64,000 nucleotides of DNA from Rhodopirellula sp. Lineage in GTDB: Bacteria > Planctomycetota > Planctomycetia > Pirellulales > Pirellulaceae. The stretch spans positions 1 through 64,000 of the forward strand of contig JAHELS010000006.1 of NCBI GenBank assembly GCA_024644085.1, read 5' to 3'. Below are positions 31,426 to 42,667 of this stretch, in pieces. The notes below the pieces were generated by a model. The model was not told where the DNA came from and made no database searches. It worked only from the letters and a program-made list of their open reading frames with translations. Position numbers and translations under genes: made by a program. Within the stretch, counting starts at the first letter, position 1. Each line of letters begins with the position of its first letter.

Positions 31426-31577
31426 GAAATGCATGGAAGGTTCTTTATCGGAAATCAATCTCGCCGAGCGTGGCGCCAGTCACGACTCGAGCCGCCGCGA
31501 CAAATTTCGGCAACGGGTCCTCACAGCCGATAGATTACTATTCGACGTTGGACACTCCGTTCACATTGGGCCCCGCC

Positions 31578-33365
31578 ATGTTCCGCCACTTGCTTGCGAC
31601 TGCACTCTTGTTTTCGAGTCTAACGGCGGTCCTGAAGGCCGCCGACTCGCCGCCAAACATCGTCATCATTTTCACGGACGACCACGGTTACGCGGATTTG
31701 TCGTGCCAGGGAATCGTGGATGATATCCGAACACCGCACATCGATCATCTTGCTCGCGAAGGCGTGCGGATGACATCCGGCTATGTCACTGCGCCACAGT
31801 GCGTTCCGTCACGTGCCGGTCTGTTGAGCGGCCGGTTTCAAAACCGTCTCGGCGTCGAAAGCAACGGCATGCCGCTGGACCAATTCAACGAGGAACAGAC
31901 GATTGCCGAGCGTTTGAAGAACGCGGGCTACGCAACGGGAATGATTGGGAAGTGGCACTTGGGACCCGCCGATGAAATCGTCCAACACGGATTCGATGAT
32001 GTTTTCTATCAGGGCGGTTCATGGACGAATTTTGATGTGCAGGGGAACGATGTCACTCCCGGTACGAAGGTCAACGGAATGTACCATCTCGATGCCAACA
32101 GCGCCGCAGCGAGAGCGTTTATCCAACGTCACCACGATCAACCGTTTCTGCTTTATCTCGCCTACCGCGCCCCCCACGTGCCGCTGGATGCGACGCCGGA
32201 ATATCTTAAACGTTTCACGGGGCCGATGCCCGAGCGACGTCGCCAGGCACTCGCGATGTTATCCGCAGTTGATGACGGCGTCGGTGGCGTGCTGCAAACG
32301 CTACGCGATAACGGAATCGAAGAGAGAACACTCGTATTCTTCATCGGTGACAACGGCGCACCGTTAAAGATCCACAAACTCGACTCGCCCGGCGGTGGCC
32401 CCGGATGGGATGGTTCATTGAACAATCCGCTCAATGGCGAGAAAGGCATGCTCTCCGAAGGTGGCATCCGCGTACCTTTTGTCGTCTATTGGAAAAACAG
32501 GATTCCTGGTGGCCAGGTTTATCATCATCCTGTGATCTCGCTCGACGTCGCCGCAACGGCCGTCGCACTCGCGGGACTCCCCGTCGATACGAATCTCGAC
32601 GGCGTTAACCTGATCCCTCATTTACTCGGAACCACCGAGGCTGCTCCGCACCAGGAGCTGTACTGGCGTTGGATTGCGCAATCTGCGATTCGACAGGGAA
32701 AATGGAAGTACCTTCGCGGAGGATCACGCGAATACCTGTTTGATCTGGAAGCGGATCGAGAAGAGAAAACCAATTTGATCACCGAGCACCCCGAGTTCGC
32801 CGACCTACTGAGCCGCAAACTCGAAAAGTGGTCCAGTGAACTTCATCCTCCCGGGCTGGAAACGAATTCGATGTCCGAGGTGTGGGAGCGGTATTTTGAT
32901 TTTTATCTCGACGGCAAGTCCGCGCCGGCGCCTTCGATCCACTCGGGCAAAACGGATTCCGATCGGCGGTTTCAAGGGTGGGTCGGACGAAACTGCAAGA
33001 TCGATTTGGTTGACGGAATGCTCCAGGTTCGGCCGAGCAATCAGAACGGCACGGCTTTCATTGCGACGGCCCAATTACGCGCGCCCGCAAATTCGATCGC
33101 TGTGCTGCGTTTGCGCGCCAGGAGTACCGGTTCCGCGCGCATCACGTGGCGGGAAAAAGGCCAAGCCGGCTTCGTCGAGAACCAATCAGTAGCATTCGCC
33201 TGTAAGTCCTCCGACGGCCCGGTGGAATACAAAGTCGCGATTCCCGCGAGCAATGAAGTCATTCACCTTCGCCTGATTCTTCCGCGCGGTGGGGCAGATA
33301 TCGAATCGATCAGGATTAACACTCCTGAGGGAGAGTCGATCAAGAGTTGGCGTTTCGGGTCTTGA
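31578..33365 (+). CDS. Type I sulfatase (arylsulfatase family)
   Basis: PNIVIIFTDDHGYADLSCQG and formylglycine motif CVPSRAGLLSGR; start set at MFRHLL with signal peptide. Confidence 0.92.
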   Translation: MFRHLLATALLFSSLTAVLKAADSPPNIVIIFTDDHGYADLSCQGIVDDIRTPHIDHLAREGVRMTSGYVTAPQCVPSRAGLLSGRFQNRLGVESNGMPLDQFNEEQTIAERLKNAGYATGMIGKWHLGPADEIVQHGFDDVFYQGGSWTNFDVQGNDVTPGTKVNGMYHLDANSAAARAFIQRHHDQPFLLYLAYRAPHVPLDATPEYLKRFTGPMPERRRQALAMLSAVDDGVGGVLQTLRDNGIEERTLVFFIGDNGAPLKIHKLDSPGGGPGWDGSLNNPLNGEKGMLSEGGIRVPFVVYWKNRIPGGQVYHHPVISLDVAATAVALAGLPVDTNLDGVNLIPHLLGTTEAAPHQELYWRWIAQSAIRQGKWKYLRGGSREYLFDLEADREEKTNLITEHPEFADLLSRKLEKWSSELHPPGLETNSMSEVWERYFDFYLDGKSAPAPSIHSGKTDSDRRFQGWVGRNCKIDLVDGMLQVRPSNQNGTAFIATAQLRAPANSIAVLRLRARSTGSARITWREKGQAGFVENQSVAFACKSSDGPVEYKVAIPASNEVIHLRLILPRGGADIESIRINTPEGESIKSWRFGS

Positions 33366-33409
33366 ATCTAGAGCGGACACGATTCGACGACTAAGGCAAA
33401 TCGGTCTTC

Positions 33410-34714
33410 TCATGCAGCGCTGCGGCGTGTCGACCCGCGGCGGTTGAGAGCCTCAATCGTCCGCTCCGTCGCTCCGCGGTGTTGCATCACCACGTCGCGG
33501 GCCGATTGCCCAAGCGATTTCGCCGCGTGTGGATTCCGCAAGCAATTTGCAACAAAGTCAGACAGGTCGTCGGCGCCGGCGACTCGCACCGCGGCATCAT
33601 GCTTGATCAAACGATCCGCGATGGACTTGAAATTTCGTGTGTCGGGTCCGAATGAAACGGCGCATCCGTAACCGGCCGGTTCCAACATGTTTTGGCCGCC
33701 GCGGCGTCCGAAGCTACCTCCGACGGTCGCAATTTCAGCGACACCCCACCAATGTCGAAGCTCACCGATCGTATCGACCAGGATGACGGTGTCGCGTGGC
33801 AAGGTTCCCGCGACAGCCTCGCCGGCACTGCGGCGATGCACGCGTAAGCCGGCAGCTCGGATCATCCTTGCTACTTCCTCAAATCGCTCGCGATGCCTCG
33901 GCACAAGCACCAATCGCAACTGTCGATCTTCGTCCCTCAGATCGCGATAGATGTCCAGCGCCATTTCCTCTTCACCGGGCTGTGTGCTTCCAACAACCCA
34001 GACCCTCAGCGAACGATCGAGCCCCGCCCACTGCGCCAATGACTGGACCTCGGGGATGGTACGTGACGTCGGCGCGTCGTCAAACTTCATCGACCCGGTG
34101 ACGCTGAGCCGGTCCCTCGGTGTCCCGCAGGCTGCAAAGCGATCCAGAGACGATTCATCCTGGCAGCCGACCCACGACAAGCGAGCAAAGATTGGACGAG
34201 TAAAAGCCCGCGCACGTTGGTAACGCGAGGCGCTGCGTTGGCTGAGCCGGCCGTTGACGATCATCACTTCGCAACCTTGGCGGTCGGCTATTCGGACCAG
34301 GTTGGGCCAGATTTCGAGTTCGGCCAATACGAGCTGAGTTGGTGCCAGATTTCGCAGCGTACGTCTCACCGCCCACGTGAAATCAAGAGGACAAAAGAAA
34401 ACTCGGTCGGCCCCGAAATGTTTCACCGCCAAATCGTACCCGGTGTCGGTCGAAGTGCTGATCACGACTTGAGTATCGGGACGCGTCTGTTCAAGTCGCC
34501 GGGCGAGGCCGGGAAGAAGATTGACCTCCCCTACGCTGACGCCGTGAATCCATATGCATTCCCGGTCGTCTCGCATGCGTTGGGCACGTGCGGACGAAAG
34601 GCCGAGGATTTTTTCGGCAACGCCACGGCGATATCGTCCATACCGAATCATCCGCCACAAGATCATCGGCGCGACGATGAACATTGTGACGAGGTACAAG
34701 ACGTTTGCGAACAT
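33410..34714 (-). CDS. waaA: 3-deoxy-D-manno-octulosonic acid (Kdo) transferase
   Basis: IWIHGVSVGEVNLLPGLARRL, LAELEIWPNLVR, GSTQPGEEE, GGSFGRRGGQNMLEPAGYG. Confidence 0.9.
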   Translation of the reverse strand: MFANVLYLVTMFIVAPMILWRMIRYGRYRRGVAEKILGLSSARAQRMRDDRECIWIHGVSVGEVNLLPGLARRLEQTRPDTQVVISTSTDTGYDLAVKHFGADRVFFCPLDFTWAVRRTLRNLAPTQLVLAELEIWPNLVRIADRQGCEVMIVNGRLSQRSASRYQRARAFTRPIFARLSWVGCQDESSLDRFAACGTPRDRLSVTGSMKFDDAPTSRTIPEVQSLAQWAGLDRSLRVWVVGSTQPGEEEMALDIYRDLRDEDRQLRLVLVPRHRERFEEVARMIRAAGLRVHRRSAGEAVAGTLPRDTVILVDTIGELRHWWGVAEIATVGGSFGRRGGQNMLEPAGYGCAVSFGPDTRNFKSIADRLIKHDAAVRVAGADDLSDFVANCLRNPHAAKSLGQSARDVVMQHRGATERTIEALNRRGSTRRSAA

Positions 34715-34779
34715 CGGATTCCCTTCCGGTGTGGCCTACAGCTCGGCGCGACGAAGGCGCCGGGCGAACGGCGAGCGAT

Positions 34780-37700
34780 TTACATCTGCTTGCGCATGTG
34801 ACATGCTTTGTACTTCTTCCCGCTGCCGCACGGACAAGGGTCATTGCGACCGACTCGCGGACCTTTATTTCGCACCGGCTCGGGCTTGGCCTGTTCGCCA
34901 CGGTTGCTGGATTCGGCGGCCTGCTGGGCGGCCGAATCCATTTCACTTTGCGACGCAGCTTCTTCGTGCCTGGCTTGTCCCTGGACCCACGTGCTGCGAA
35001 TGAAGTCCTCGTTCAACGACGATTCCATTCGGAAAATCAGATCGGTGACGCGTTCGCCGATTGATTCCCACATCGATTCGAAAAGTCGCATACCCTCGCG
35101 TTTGTATTCGACCTTCGGATCCATTTGCGCATATCCCTTCAAGCCGACGCTGCTGCGCAGGTGGTCCATGGTCAGCAGGTGGTTTTTCCACGCGTCATCG
35201 ACGATCTGCAGCAGCACCTGACGTTCCATTCGCCTCATTTCAGGATGAAAGCGATCATCAACGGCTCCGTCGACAGCGAGCGCCAATTCCTCGCGATTCA
35301 TCCGCAGCAAATCTTCTTTTGGCGCGTGATAGTCGAGTTCGCCTTCGAGCCATTGGGCCAGCGCATCGAGCGATCCATTCCCGCCGCTGGCGACGGCGAC
35401 GGTGGTGCCTGAATCCGCCGATCCAAACAATTCGTTGAGTTTCGCTTCGGCGTGCTGGTATTTCTGGTCCGCGGCGCTGCCGGTTTTACGACTGAACTCG
35501 ATCAACTGGTTTTTCAAATCATCTCTGTTCAGCCGCACATCGTTCACGCTCAATTGAACGCCGAACCGGCTGGCGACCCAACTGACGAGCCCTTCGCGGT
35601 CAAGAGAAACCTGGGCACCTTGCTTCTGTGTGAAGCGAGAGAGTCCGGTCAGCACGGGGTACTCAGCTTCCTTGAGCGCGTAAGCCTCTTCGGCACGCGC
35701 GAAGAGCGTTTGAGCGACATCACGACGGTCTTCCACATCGCGGAATTCGTCGGGCGTCGTCTCAATGCCGAACTTATGACGCATCCATGCGCTAAGTGTC
35801 CGGAGTCCAAAATCGCCTTCGAGCATGATCGCACCTTCGCTCAGATCGACTTTCGCGATTCGAGCATGCGATTTCTGAATCAGCTCGTCGATCATCTCCG
35901 CGCGATCCAATCGTTTGAGCTGGTGCTCCTGGTAATTGGCACCCTGGCGCGTGTTGGCCCAATTCACCAAAGCCTTCCAATTCCACTCGTCCTCCATTTC
36001 CTCGGGAAGATTTTCTTCCACGATCTCGGCCACGACGACTTCGGCCTGTCGTTCTGCCTGGTCGTGCGCGTAATCGCTGGCCATCTCGAAGTCCATGTTG
36101 ACGAAATCACGCGGTTCGAGCTGGCAATCGAGTTGTCCGCCCGCATAGGTCGCGAAGGATTCCACACCGTAGTTTGGGTCGAGGAAAGTCTCGACGAACT
36201 TGTCGATCTGCCCGCGAATCAGGTCGAGAACCATGTTTCGCGAACTGTGACCATCCAGCAGATTCTGTCGGTAGCGGTAAACACGCTTTCGCTGTTCGTC
36301 CATCACTTCGTCGTAATCGAGCAGGCTCTTTCGGATTTCGTAGTTCCGCTCTTCGACCTTCTTCTGCGCCGCGGCGATTCGCCGGGTAACCAGGTTCGAC
36401 TCGATCGCCTCGCCCTCTTTCATTCCGAGTCGTTCCATCATGCTTTTGACGAAATCGCCGGCAAAGATCCGCATCAAGTCATCTTCGAGCGATAAAAAGA
36501 ATCGGCTCGAGCCGGGGTCGCCCTGGCGTCCGCAACGACCGCGAAGCTGCAAGTCGATTCGGCGTGATTCGTGGCGCTCGGTTCCCACCACGTACAGGCC
36601 GCCGATTTCACGAACGATCTCGCCCTGTTCGCTCATCTTTTCACGCTTGTCAATTTCCTTGACCAACGCGTTCCACTCGTCGTCGGGAACTTCCAATCGT
36701 GTCGGATACTTGTGTTGCAGTTGCGCCCAGGCCATGTTTTCGGGATTGCCCCCGAGGATGATGTCCGTACCGCGGCCGGCCATGTTGGTTGCGATCGTGA
36801 CCGCGCCGAGGCGTCCCGCCTGGGCCACGATCTCGGCCTCGCGGCCGTGCTGTTTCGCATTGAGCACGTCATGTTCGATTCCGCGGCGCTCCAACAGAGC
36901 CGAAAGTCTTTCGCTCTTCTCGATGCTCACCGTCCCGATCAACACGGGGCGGCCCTTGCGTTCGATCGATGCGATCTCGTTGCGGGCGACCCTTTGCGAG
37001 GCCTTCTCGCCCTTCAGGATGGTTGTGACTTCACCCTCGTCTTCACCTTGGATTGAGCCCCACAATTCGCTGCCGTCCTTCAGGTTCAGCACGTCCCATT
37101 TGTGGGTCCGCTCGACTTCCTCGGCCAGCGCCTTGAACTTGTCTTTCTCGGTCAAATAAATCAGATCGGGGTGTTCAATCCGCTGGAGTTCCCGATTGGT
37201 GGGAATCGCGACGACATCGAGGCCGTAGATTTTCATGAACTCCGTCGCTTCGGTCATCGCCGTCCCGGTCATGCCCGAGAGCGTCTTGTACATCTTGAAG
37301 ATGTTTTGCAGCGATGCGGTCGCGAAGGTCTGGGTTTCCTGCTTGATCGGAACGTTCTCTTTGGCCTCAACAGCCTGGTGCAATCCGTCGCTCCATTGAC
37401 GCCCTTCCATTAACCGTCCGGTGAACTCGTCGACGATGACAATTTGACGATCCTTGACGACGTAATTGACATCTCTCTTGTACAGGTAGCGTGCCTTGAG
37501 CGCGTTATCGATCAAATGCGGCCATTCCATGTTGCCGGCGGTGTAAAAGCTTTCCACGCCCGCCAGCTTTTCGGCCTCGCGAACGCCCTCGTCGGTCAGG
37601 GTGACGTTGTGCTGTTTCTCGTCAACCGTGAAATGCAACTCTTTGGTCAACTGGCCGGCGACCCGATCGGCTTCCTGGTACCGCCCGAGATCGAGGTCGG

Positions 37701-38472
37701 CCGGGCCGCTGATGATCAATGGTGTTCGCGCCTCGTCGATCAAGATATTGTCGACTTCGTCAATGATCGCGAAGTTCAACGGCCCCTGGCACTGTTGTGC
37801 CTCTTTCGGAAAACGGTCGTCTCCCTTGGCCGCCGGTCGCATGTTGTCGCGGAGGTAATCGAATCCGAATTCGTTGTTTGTGCCGTAAGTGATGTCGCAC
37901 ATGTAAGCGGCCTGTTTTTCCGCCGTCGACATCCCGGACTGGATCGCGTTGACGGTCAATCCAAGGTTCATGTACAGCGGCGCCATCCACTCCATGTCGC
38001 GGCGGGCCAGATAGTCGTTGACCGTCACGACGTGGACCCCTTTCCCCTCGAGTGCATTGAGGTATGCCGGCAATGTTGCCACCAGGGTCTTACCTTCACC
38101 TGTGACCATTTCGGCGATACCGCCAAAGTGCAAAACCATGCCGCCAATCAATTGCACGTCGTAGTGACGCATGTTCAGGTAGCGTTTCCCTCCCTCGCGA
38201 CACACCGCAAACGCATCTTCGAGAATTTCATCGAGGCTTTCACCCTTGCGCAGCCGCGCGCGCAGCAGTTCCGTTTGCTTGCGCAGCTCTTCGTCACTCA
38301 TCGACTTGTACTTGGATTCCAGCGCGGTGATGTCCTCGGCACGCTTTTGATGCTTGGTGACCTGACGCGCGTTGGCGGAACCGAAAACTGCGGTAACGGC
38401 TCGCTCGAATCGGCTCAGAATGCCGCCGAACAGGACACCAAGGATGTCCCAAAGTTGTTCAAGAAATGACAT
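34780..38472 (-). CDS. secA: Preprotein translocase subunit SecA (enlarged, 1230 aa)
   Basis: [50 protein letters not shown]-terminal [20 protein letters not shown]. Confidence 0.95.
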   Translation of the reverse strand: MSFLEQLWDILGVLFGGILSRFERAVTAVFGSANARQVTKHQKRAEDITALESKYKSMSDEELRKQTELLRARLRKGESLDEILEDAFAVCREGGKRYLNMRHYDVQLIGGMVLHFGGIAEMVTGEGKTLVATLPAYLNALEGKGVHVVTVNDYLARRDMEWMAPLYMNLGLTVNAIQSGMSTAEKQAAYMCDITYGTNNEFGFDYLRDNMRPAAKGDDRFPKEAQQCQGPLNFAIIDEVDNILIDEARTPLIISGPADLDLGRYQEADRVAGQLTKELHFTVDEKQHNVTLTDEGVREAEKLAGVESFYTAGNMEWPHLIDNALKARYLYKRDVNYVVKDRQIVIVDEFTGRLMEGRQWSDGLHQAVEAKENVPIKQETQTFATASLQNIFKMYKTLSGMTGTAMTEATEFMKIYGLDVVAIPTNRELQRIEHPDLIYLTEKDKFKALAEEVERTHKWDVLNLKDGSELWGSIQGEDEGEVTTILKGEKASQRVARNEIASIERKGRPVLIGTVSIEKSERLSALLERRGIEHDVLNAKQHGREAEIVAQAGRLGAVTIATNMAGRGTDIILGGNPENMAWAQLQHKYPTRLEVPDDEWNALVKEIDKREKMSEQGEIVREIGGLYVVGTERHESRRIDLQLRGRCGRQGDPGSSRFFLSLEDDLMRIFAGDFVKSMMERLGMKEGEAIESNLVTRRIAAAQKKVEERNYEIRKSLLDYDEVMDEQRKRVYRYRQNLLDGHSSRNMVLDLIRGQIDKFVETFLDPNYGVESFATYAGGQLDCQLEPRDFVNMDFEMASDYAHDQAERQAEVVVAEIVEENLPEEMEDEWNWKALVNWANTRQGANYQEHQLKRLDRAEMIDELIQKSHARIAKVDLSEGAIMLEGDFGLRTLSAWMRHKFGIETTPDEFRDVEDRRDVAQTLFARAEEAYALKEAEYPVLTGLSRFTQKQGAQVSLDREGLVSWVASRFGVQLSVNDVRLNRDDLKNQLIEFSRKTGSAADQKYQHAEAKLNELFGSADSGTTVAVASGGNGSLDALAQWLEGELDYHAPKEDLLRMNREELALAVDGAVDDRFHPEMRRMERQVLLQIVDDAWKNHLLTMDHLRSSVGLKGYAQMDPKVEYKREGMRLFESMWESIGERVTDLIFRMESSLNEDFIRSTWVQGQARHEEAASQSEMDSAAQQAAESSNRGEQAKPEPVRNKGPRVGRNDPCPCGSGKKYKACHMRKQM

Positions 38473-38840
38473 GGTGTTGTTGGTGTAGGTGGGTCATTTG
38501 CGACCGCGTTCAAAGTATTTTTCCGTGCACCGCACCAAGGGTTCGCGAGTGCGGCGGGATAGTCGTTGTTCGTATGTTGAGGTCGATTCTGGGACGGCAA
38601 ACTGGTGCCGATCCACCGTTTCACCTCTTCGATCCAGGGGGAACATACAAGTTGATCTTGGTGTTGGATGCTGCGATTGCAGGGCCGGTCAGCGCGCAAC
38701 GCTCCTAACTTGTTCTACTAGCTAAAGTTACGCGTTTGGAGAAAATGGGTCAACTGTGATTGTTCCCAGCCCCCGAGGCAACAATCAGTCCGTTTTCTGC
38801 ATCCCCATCGAGAAGGCCACGATCGAGAAGGCTCCCAGCC

Positions 38841-39413
38841 TTAACGCCGCACGGCAACCACGAACAACTGGATCCCGTGGACCATCAAGGCGTAACAACC
38901 CAGCACAACATTGAGCAATGCACCTTGAACGAGCGTTGTGAAGGTCGCGGCAAAGTACCCCATCTCGCCCGAAGCCGATCTAAGCTCAAAGCCCGTAATG
39001 CTTTGCGTTAGTCCAACGGACAGGATTCCGCAAATCGTATCGAGGTAGGCGCCGATGGGAAAAAGAATCGAGATGGCAATCCGCGTTCCGTAAGTGATCT
39101 TTAACGTGCGGCGTACCGTCCTTTTCCGGCGGATCGGCAAGGACGCGGTCCGATAGTCCAGCAGGGTGTATCCGATGACGAAAAGCAGGATACCGGTGAG
39201 CATCCCGGCAACCTGTCCACCAGTGATGGCGAGGCCGAACACGAAACTTGGTGCCGCACTGATGCCGCAAACGACGAGCCATCGGAGCGCTGTGCGACGA
39301 AGTGAGGCCGGAATCTCCTCGTCCGCCGCCGGCGCGGCCGGATCGACATAGGGATCATTGTCGACGGCCGTGGTGGGGGCGTAGGGATTGAGGCTTGGTT
39401 CGATTTCAGCCAC
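38841..39413 (-). CDS. Hypothetical membrane protein
   Basis: Several hydrophobic helices; no family recognised. Confidence 0.5.
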   Translation of the reverse strand: MAEIEPSLNPYAPTTAVDNDPYVDPAAPAADEEIPASLRRTALRWLVVCGISAAPSFVFGLAITGGQVAGMLTGILLFVIGYTLLDYRTASLPIRRKRTVRRTLKITYGTRIAISILFPIGAYLDTICGILSVGLTQSITGFELRSASGEMGYFAATFTTLVQGALLNVVLGCYALMVHGIQLFVVAVRR

Positions 39414-39655
39414 GAAAACCCCGGATTGGATTGGCGGTGGTCGGCACGGGTGGTGGTCGACGGGTACTCAATGGCACGATTCTCCCCCAGGGGAGGAAAT
39501 AAATTCGACGCATGGGCGTCAACGTTCTACGATGGATTGATGCGTTGGCCCGCTCTATGGGTGCCTCACTGTAAGGTCTGTGCCGGCGATTCGCGACACC
39601 GGGCCGACGGACCGGCGCTGTTCGACCCTTCTCCTCTCGTTGATTCGGCCATCGG

Positions 39656-42643
39656 ATGCACCTCCATCGACTTCACACACGTTTTTCGCCGCGCACCACT
39701 TCAACTTGGCTGCTCCTGGCGGGAATTGCATTGATCTGCCTGACCGACGGCATCCCGGCGATGGCCCAGGGGGGAAACCTCGGTGGATTTGGAACACTCG
39801 GTGGCCAGGAACCGATTGGTCAGTATCCATCGCCGCAGTACTACATGGCGCTTCGGATCTACCGCACCGGCGACATGGATGCGGCGATCGATGCGTTCGA
39901 GATGGCGGTTCGAGTGTCGCGACGCGACGTCCATGGCCGCTGGATCGACGCGATCCCTGCGCTGGCGATGCTGGCCGAATGCCACTGGCAACTGGGTGAT
40001 GTCGTCGGCGCGCACGAACATGTTGATCACGTGTTTCAGATTGCCATTCGCAATCGCGGGTGGCTTAGCCGCGTCGATTGGCAATCTTCGATGCAGCCCG
40101 GCGTACAACTGGCCCAGCAATCCGGTCTCTGGCCGGAGGCAACATCGGTGCGCCGCGTTCCGGTTGCCGGTCGAATCATGTTCACCTCGGGTACACCTCT
40201 GACGGCACAACGTTTGGCGCATGGAGGAACCATCGAGGAACCGAACATTCGCCCGATCGACATCGTGGAGATCATGCGCGGTCTTGCGATCGCCTCACAT
40301 CGGCGACGGGTAATTCTTGGGCCGTTGAGCGAAAACGATGCGTTGGCGACAGCGTTGCTCGATGCGACCAAGTTTCCCGCGGGGTTACAGCTTCCGCTGG
40401 CCCGGTCATTGATCGGTTCGGTGCGCACGACGGGGTACTTTTCGATCCTCGATGACAAGCGCGCTGTCGCCGAGGCATTACAAAATGGACTTATTGGCGG
40501 CGCGGCCCATCCATTGTCGGCGATCGCGATTCTTGCACAAACTTCCGCACTCGCCGGCGAGGAAAAGCCGGAGGCGGTCGTCGGTGTTGCGATGAACCTT
40601 GTCCATATCGCGGCGGCGCTGGAGCAACCCGAATTCCTCGGAGAAGCAATGCAGTTGGCGGCTGGCTGTGCCAGCGAACAACAAGCCGCGACGGTCCGCC
40701 AGGCCGCGGCGACCGTTGCCACGGCGATGTTGAGGAAATCACGTTTGGCGACCTTGCATTGCCTGATCGCCGGGGCTGATGCGGCAATCACTTCGGGAGA
40801 TCTCGATTCGGCAAACACGATGCTCTCTCAGGCCCAATCTTTGTCGGCTCGCCGCGATGTGCTGTTACCGCGACTCGATGCCTACGGTGCTTACGTGGCC
40901 GCTCGCCTAGCCGCGGCGCGCGGCTCTTCGATTGGTATCAACCAGGTCACGCCGCTCGATGAAGCGCTCGCCCAGATGACGACGTTTGCACTGAACCACC
41001 GGGGCCGGAAAAACGCCCTGGTATCGATGCCGCGGGTTTATCAACTGGGACTGATCCGACAAGCGGTCGGCACCTCCGTCGGCGGCAAGTCGAGTGAAAA
41101 ACTGCTGCAGGCCTACGGTGACGACCCGCCGATCGAGGTTTGGCGGCGCGACGCGGTCGACGCATTGGCGTCGGTCATGGTTGACCGCAGCTTGGCGCAC
41201 GCGGCGCGCGTCAACCTGCACGCATCCGCAGGTTACGGAGAAAAGCTGCTCCAGTCGGCCGATACGATGCTGGCTTCGCGATTCAACCAGCGATTACCTC
41301 TCGGTGGCCGCATCGCTCAGGTGCGGGCCATCGCCCGCGGCGACGATCAAGTGCTCGGCAAAGAGATCATCGATTTTCGCAACAAGGCGGGTCGCGGGAT
41401 GAAGGAACTCCGGGCCGCGGCGATGGCGGCGGCCAAACCGGACGCAATGCAACTTGAGAAACTCGAGGCGAAAGCATGCGCGGTCGCTCTGAGTCGACTG
41501 CACCTTCCCCATGTGACACCTCCCCTTCTGGATGAGAAGCTGCCGGTCGCGCGACTACCCAAACGCACTGGCCTGTTGAGTTTTACAGTCGTCGGCAACA
41601 AGCTTTTTGCGACACTGGCGGCCGATGGCAAGGTGGTCATGTGGGCGGTCGGCGGAAGCAATCGATTGCCCGGTGAAATCGGACGACTATTGAAAGGAAT
41701 TGGCGTCGGACGGGCTCGCGGAAACCGACTGCCCGAAGACGAATCTTGGAAGAGCACAGCCGTCACGCTGCGCCGCCATCTAGTTCCGGACGACTCGGTT
41801 ATCACTCCAGAAAAGTTTGATGAGTTGGTGATCGTCCCGGATGGTCCGCTGTGGTACCTGCCTTTCGAGATTCTACCGCTTGGTGATGAGGCGTCGCCGT
41901 TGCTGGCAGACAAGATTTCCGTGCGCTACGCGGCGACGCCCGGACTCGCGTTGAAGCCCGCGGCGATGCCCCCGATCACGCGAGCGGTCGGAGTGACGGC
42001 GGACCTTTTCTTCGCGCCGCGCGACCCGGACCTCAACGGCTCGATCGTTCAATCGATCGTCGACGTGCTGAACGACCCGGTCAAGTTGCCGGGAACCATC
42101 GATACACCAAGCGGGCTGCTCGGCAACCAACTCGGTCATCTCGTGGTCGCGGCCCCTCGGGCGCCGCATCCGAAAAACTTGCTTTTGACCAGCATCACGC
42201 CATACGATCAAACCACTCCGTTCAGCACGCTCGCCGGCTGGATGCGTTTTCCCGCCGAGGTGCCCCGTTCGGTCATCCTGTGCGGGTATCGAACGCCTGT
42301 CGGCGTGGGACAGATGGGAACCGGTGACGAGATCTTCACGACCCTCTGCGCTCTCAATTCCGCCGGCGTCCGGAGCATTCTTCTCAGCCGCTGGGCGGTG
42401 GGTGGTGAGTCCTCGGCGATCCTCCTGCGAGAACTGCTTCAAGAGTTACCGTTCACGGGGATGAACGCGTCTTGGGCACGTGCCCGAGAGGTGCTGCGCA
42501 ACAGCGAACTCGATCCCGCCGGCGAACCACTGTTGATGCAGGCCGAGCATGACCGAGAAGGACTGACCGGAGACCAGCCGTTATTCTGGGGTGGTTACCT
42601 GATCTCGTCGCCTCATCCGCCCACAGCCGGTGCGGCTCAGTAG
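39656..42643 (+). CDS. TPR-like protein with C-terminal CHAT-like domain, catalytic residues apparently absent
   Basis: LWYLPFEILPLGDE, LGHLVVAAP, SVILCGYRTPVG, GVRSILLSRWAVGGESSAILLRELL follow the CHAT layout. Confidence 0.65.
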   Translation: MHLHRLHTRFSPRTTSTWLLLAGIALICLTDGIPAMAQGGNLGGFGTLGGQEPIGQYPSPQYYMALRIYRTGDMDAAIDAFEMAVRVSRRDVHGRWIDAIPALAMLAECHWQLGDVVGAHEHVDHVFQIAIRNRGWLSRVDWQSSMQPGVQLAQQSGLWPEATSVRRVPVAGRIMFTSGTPLTAQRLAHGGTIEEPNIRPIDIVEIMRGLAIASHRRRVILGPLSENDALATALLDATKFPAGLQLPLARSLIGSVRTTGYFSILDDKRAVAEALQNGLIGGAAHPLSAIAILAQTSALAGEEKPEAVVGVAMNLVHIAAALEQPEFLGEAMQLAAGCASEQQAATVRQAAATVATAMLRKSRLATLHCLIAGADAAITSGDLDSANTMLSQAQSLSARRDVLLPRLDAYGAYVAARLAAARGSSIGINQVTPLDEALAQMTTFALNHRGRKNALVSMPRVYQLGLIRQAVGTSVGGKSSEKLLQAYGDDPPIEVWRRDAVDALASVMVDRSLAHAARVNLHASAGYGEKLLQSADTMLASRFNQRLPLGGRIAQVRAIARGDDQVLGKEIIDFRNKAGRGMKELRAAAMAAAKPDAMQLEKLEAKACAVALSRLHLPHVTPPLLDEKLPVARLPKRTGLLSFTVVGNKLFATLAADGKVVMWAVGGSNRLPGEIGRLLKGIGVGRARGNRLPEDESWKSTAVTLRRHLVPDDSVITPEKFDELVIVPDGPLWYLPFEILPLGDEASPLLADKISVRYAATPGLALKPAAMPPITRAVGVTADLFFAPRDPDLNGSIVQSIVDVLNDPVKLPGTIDTPSGLLGNQLGHLVVAAPRAPHPKNLLLTSITPYDQTTPFSTLAGWMRFPAEVPRSVILCGYRTPVGVGQMGTGDEIFTTLCALNSAGVRSILLSRWAVGGESSAILLRELLQELPFTGMNASWARAREVLRNSELDPAGEPLLMQAEHDREGLTGDQPLFWGGYLISSPHPPTAGAAQ

Positions 42644-42667
42644 ACTCGGCGCCGAACCAGGGTTCTC

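Noticed and set aside
35452-38469. Long plus-strand ORFs (347 aa and 341 aa) across secA
   Set aside because: Shadow ORFs antisense to secA; no recognisable protein motifs.
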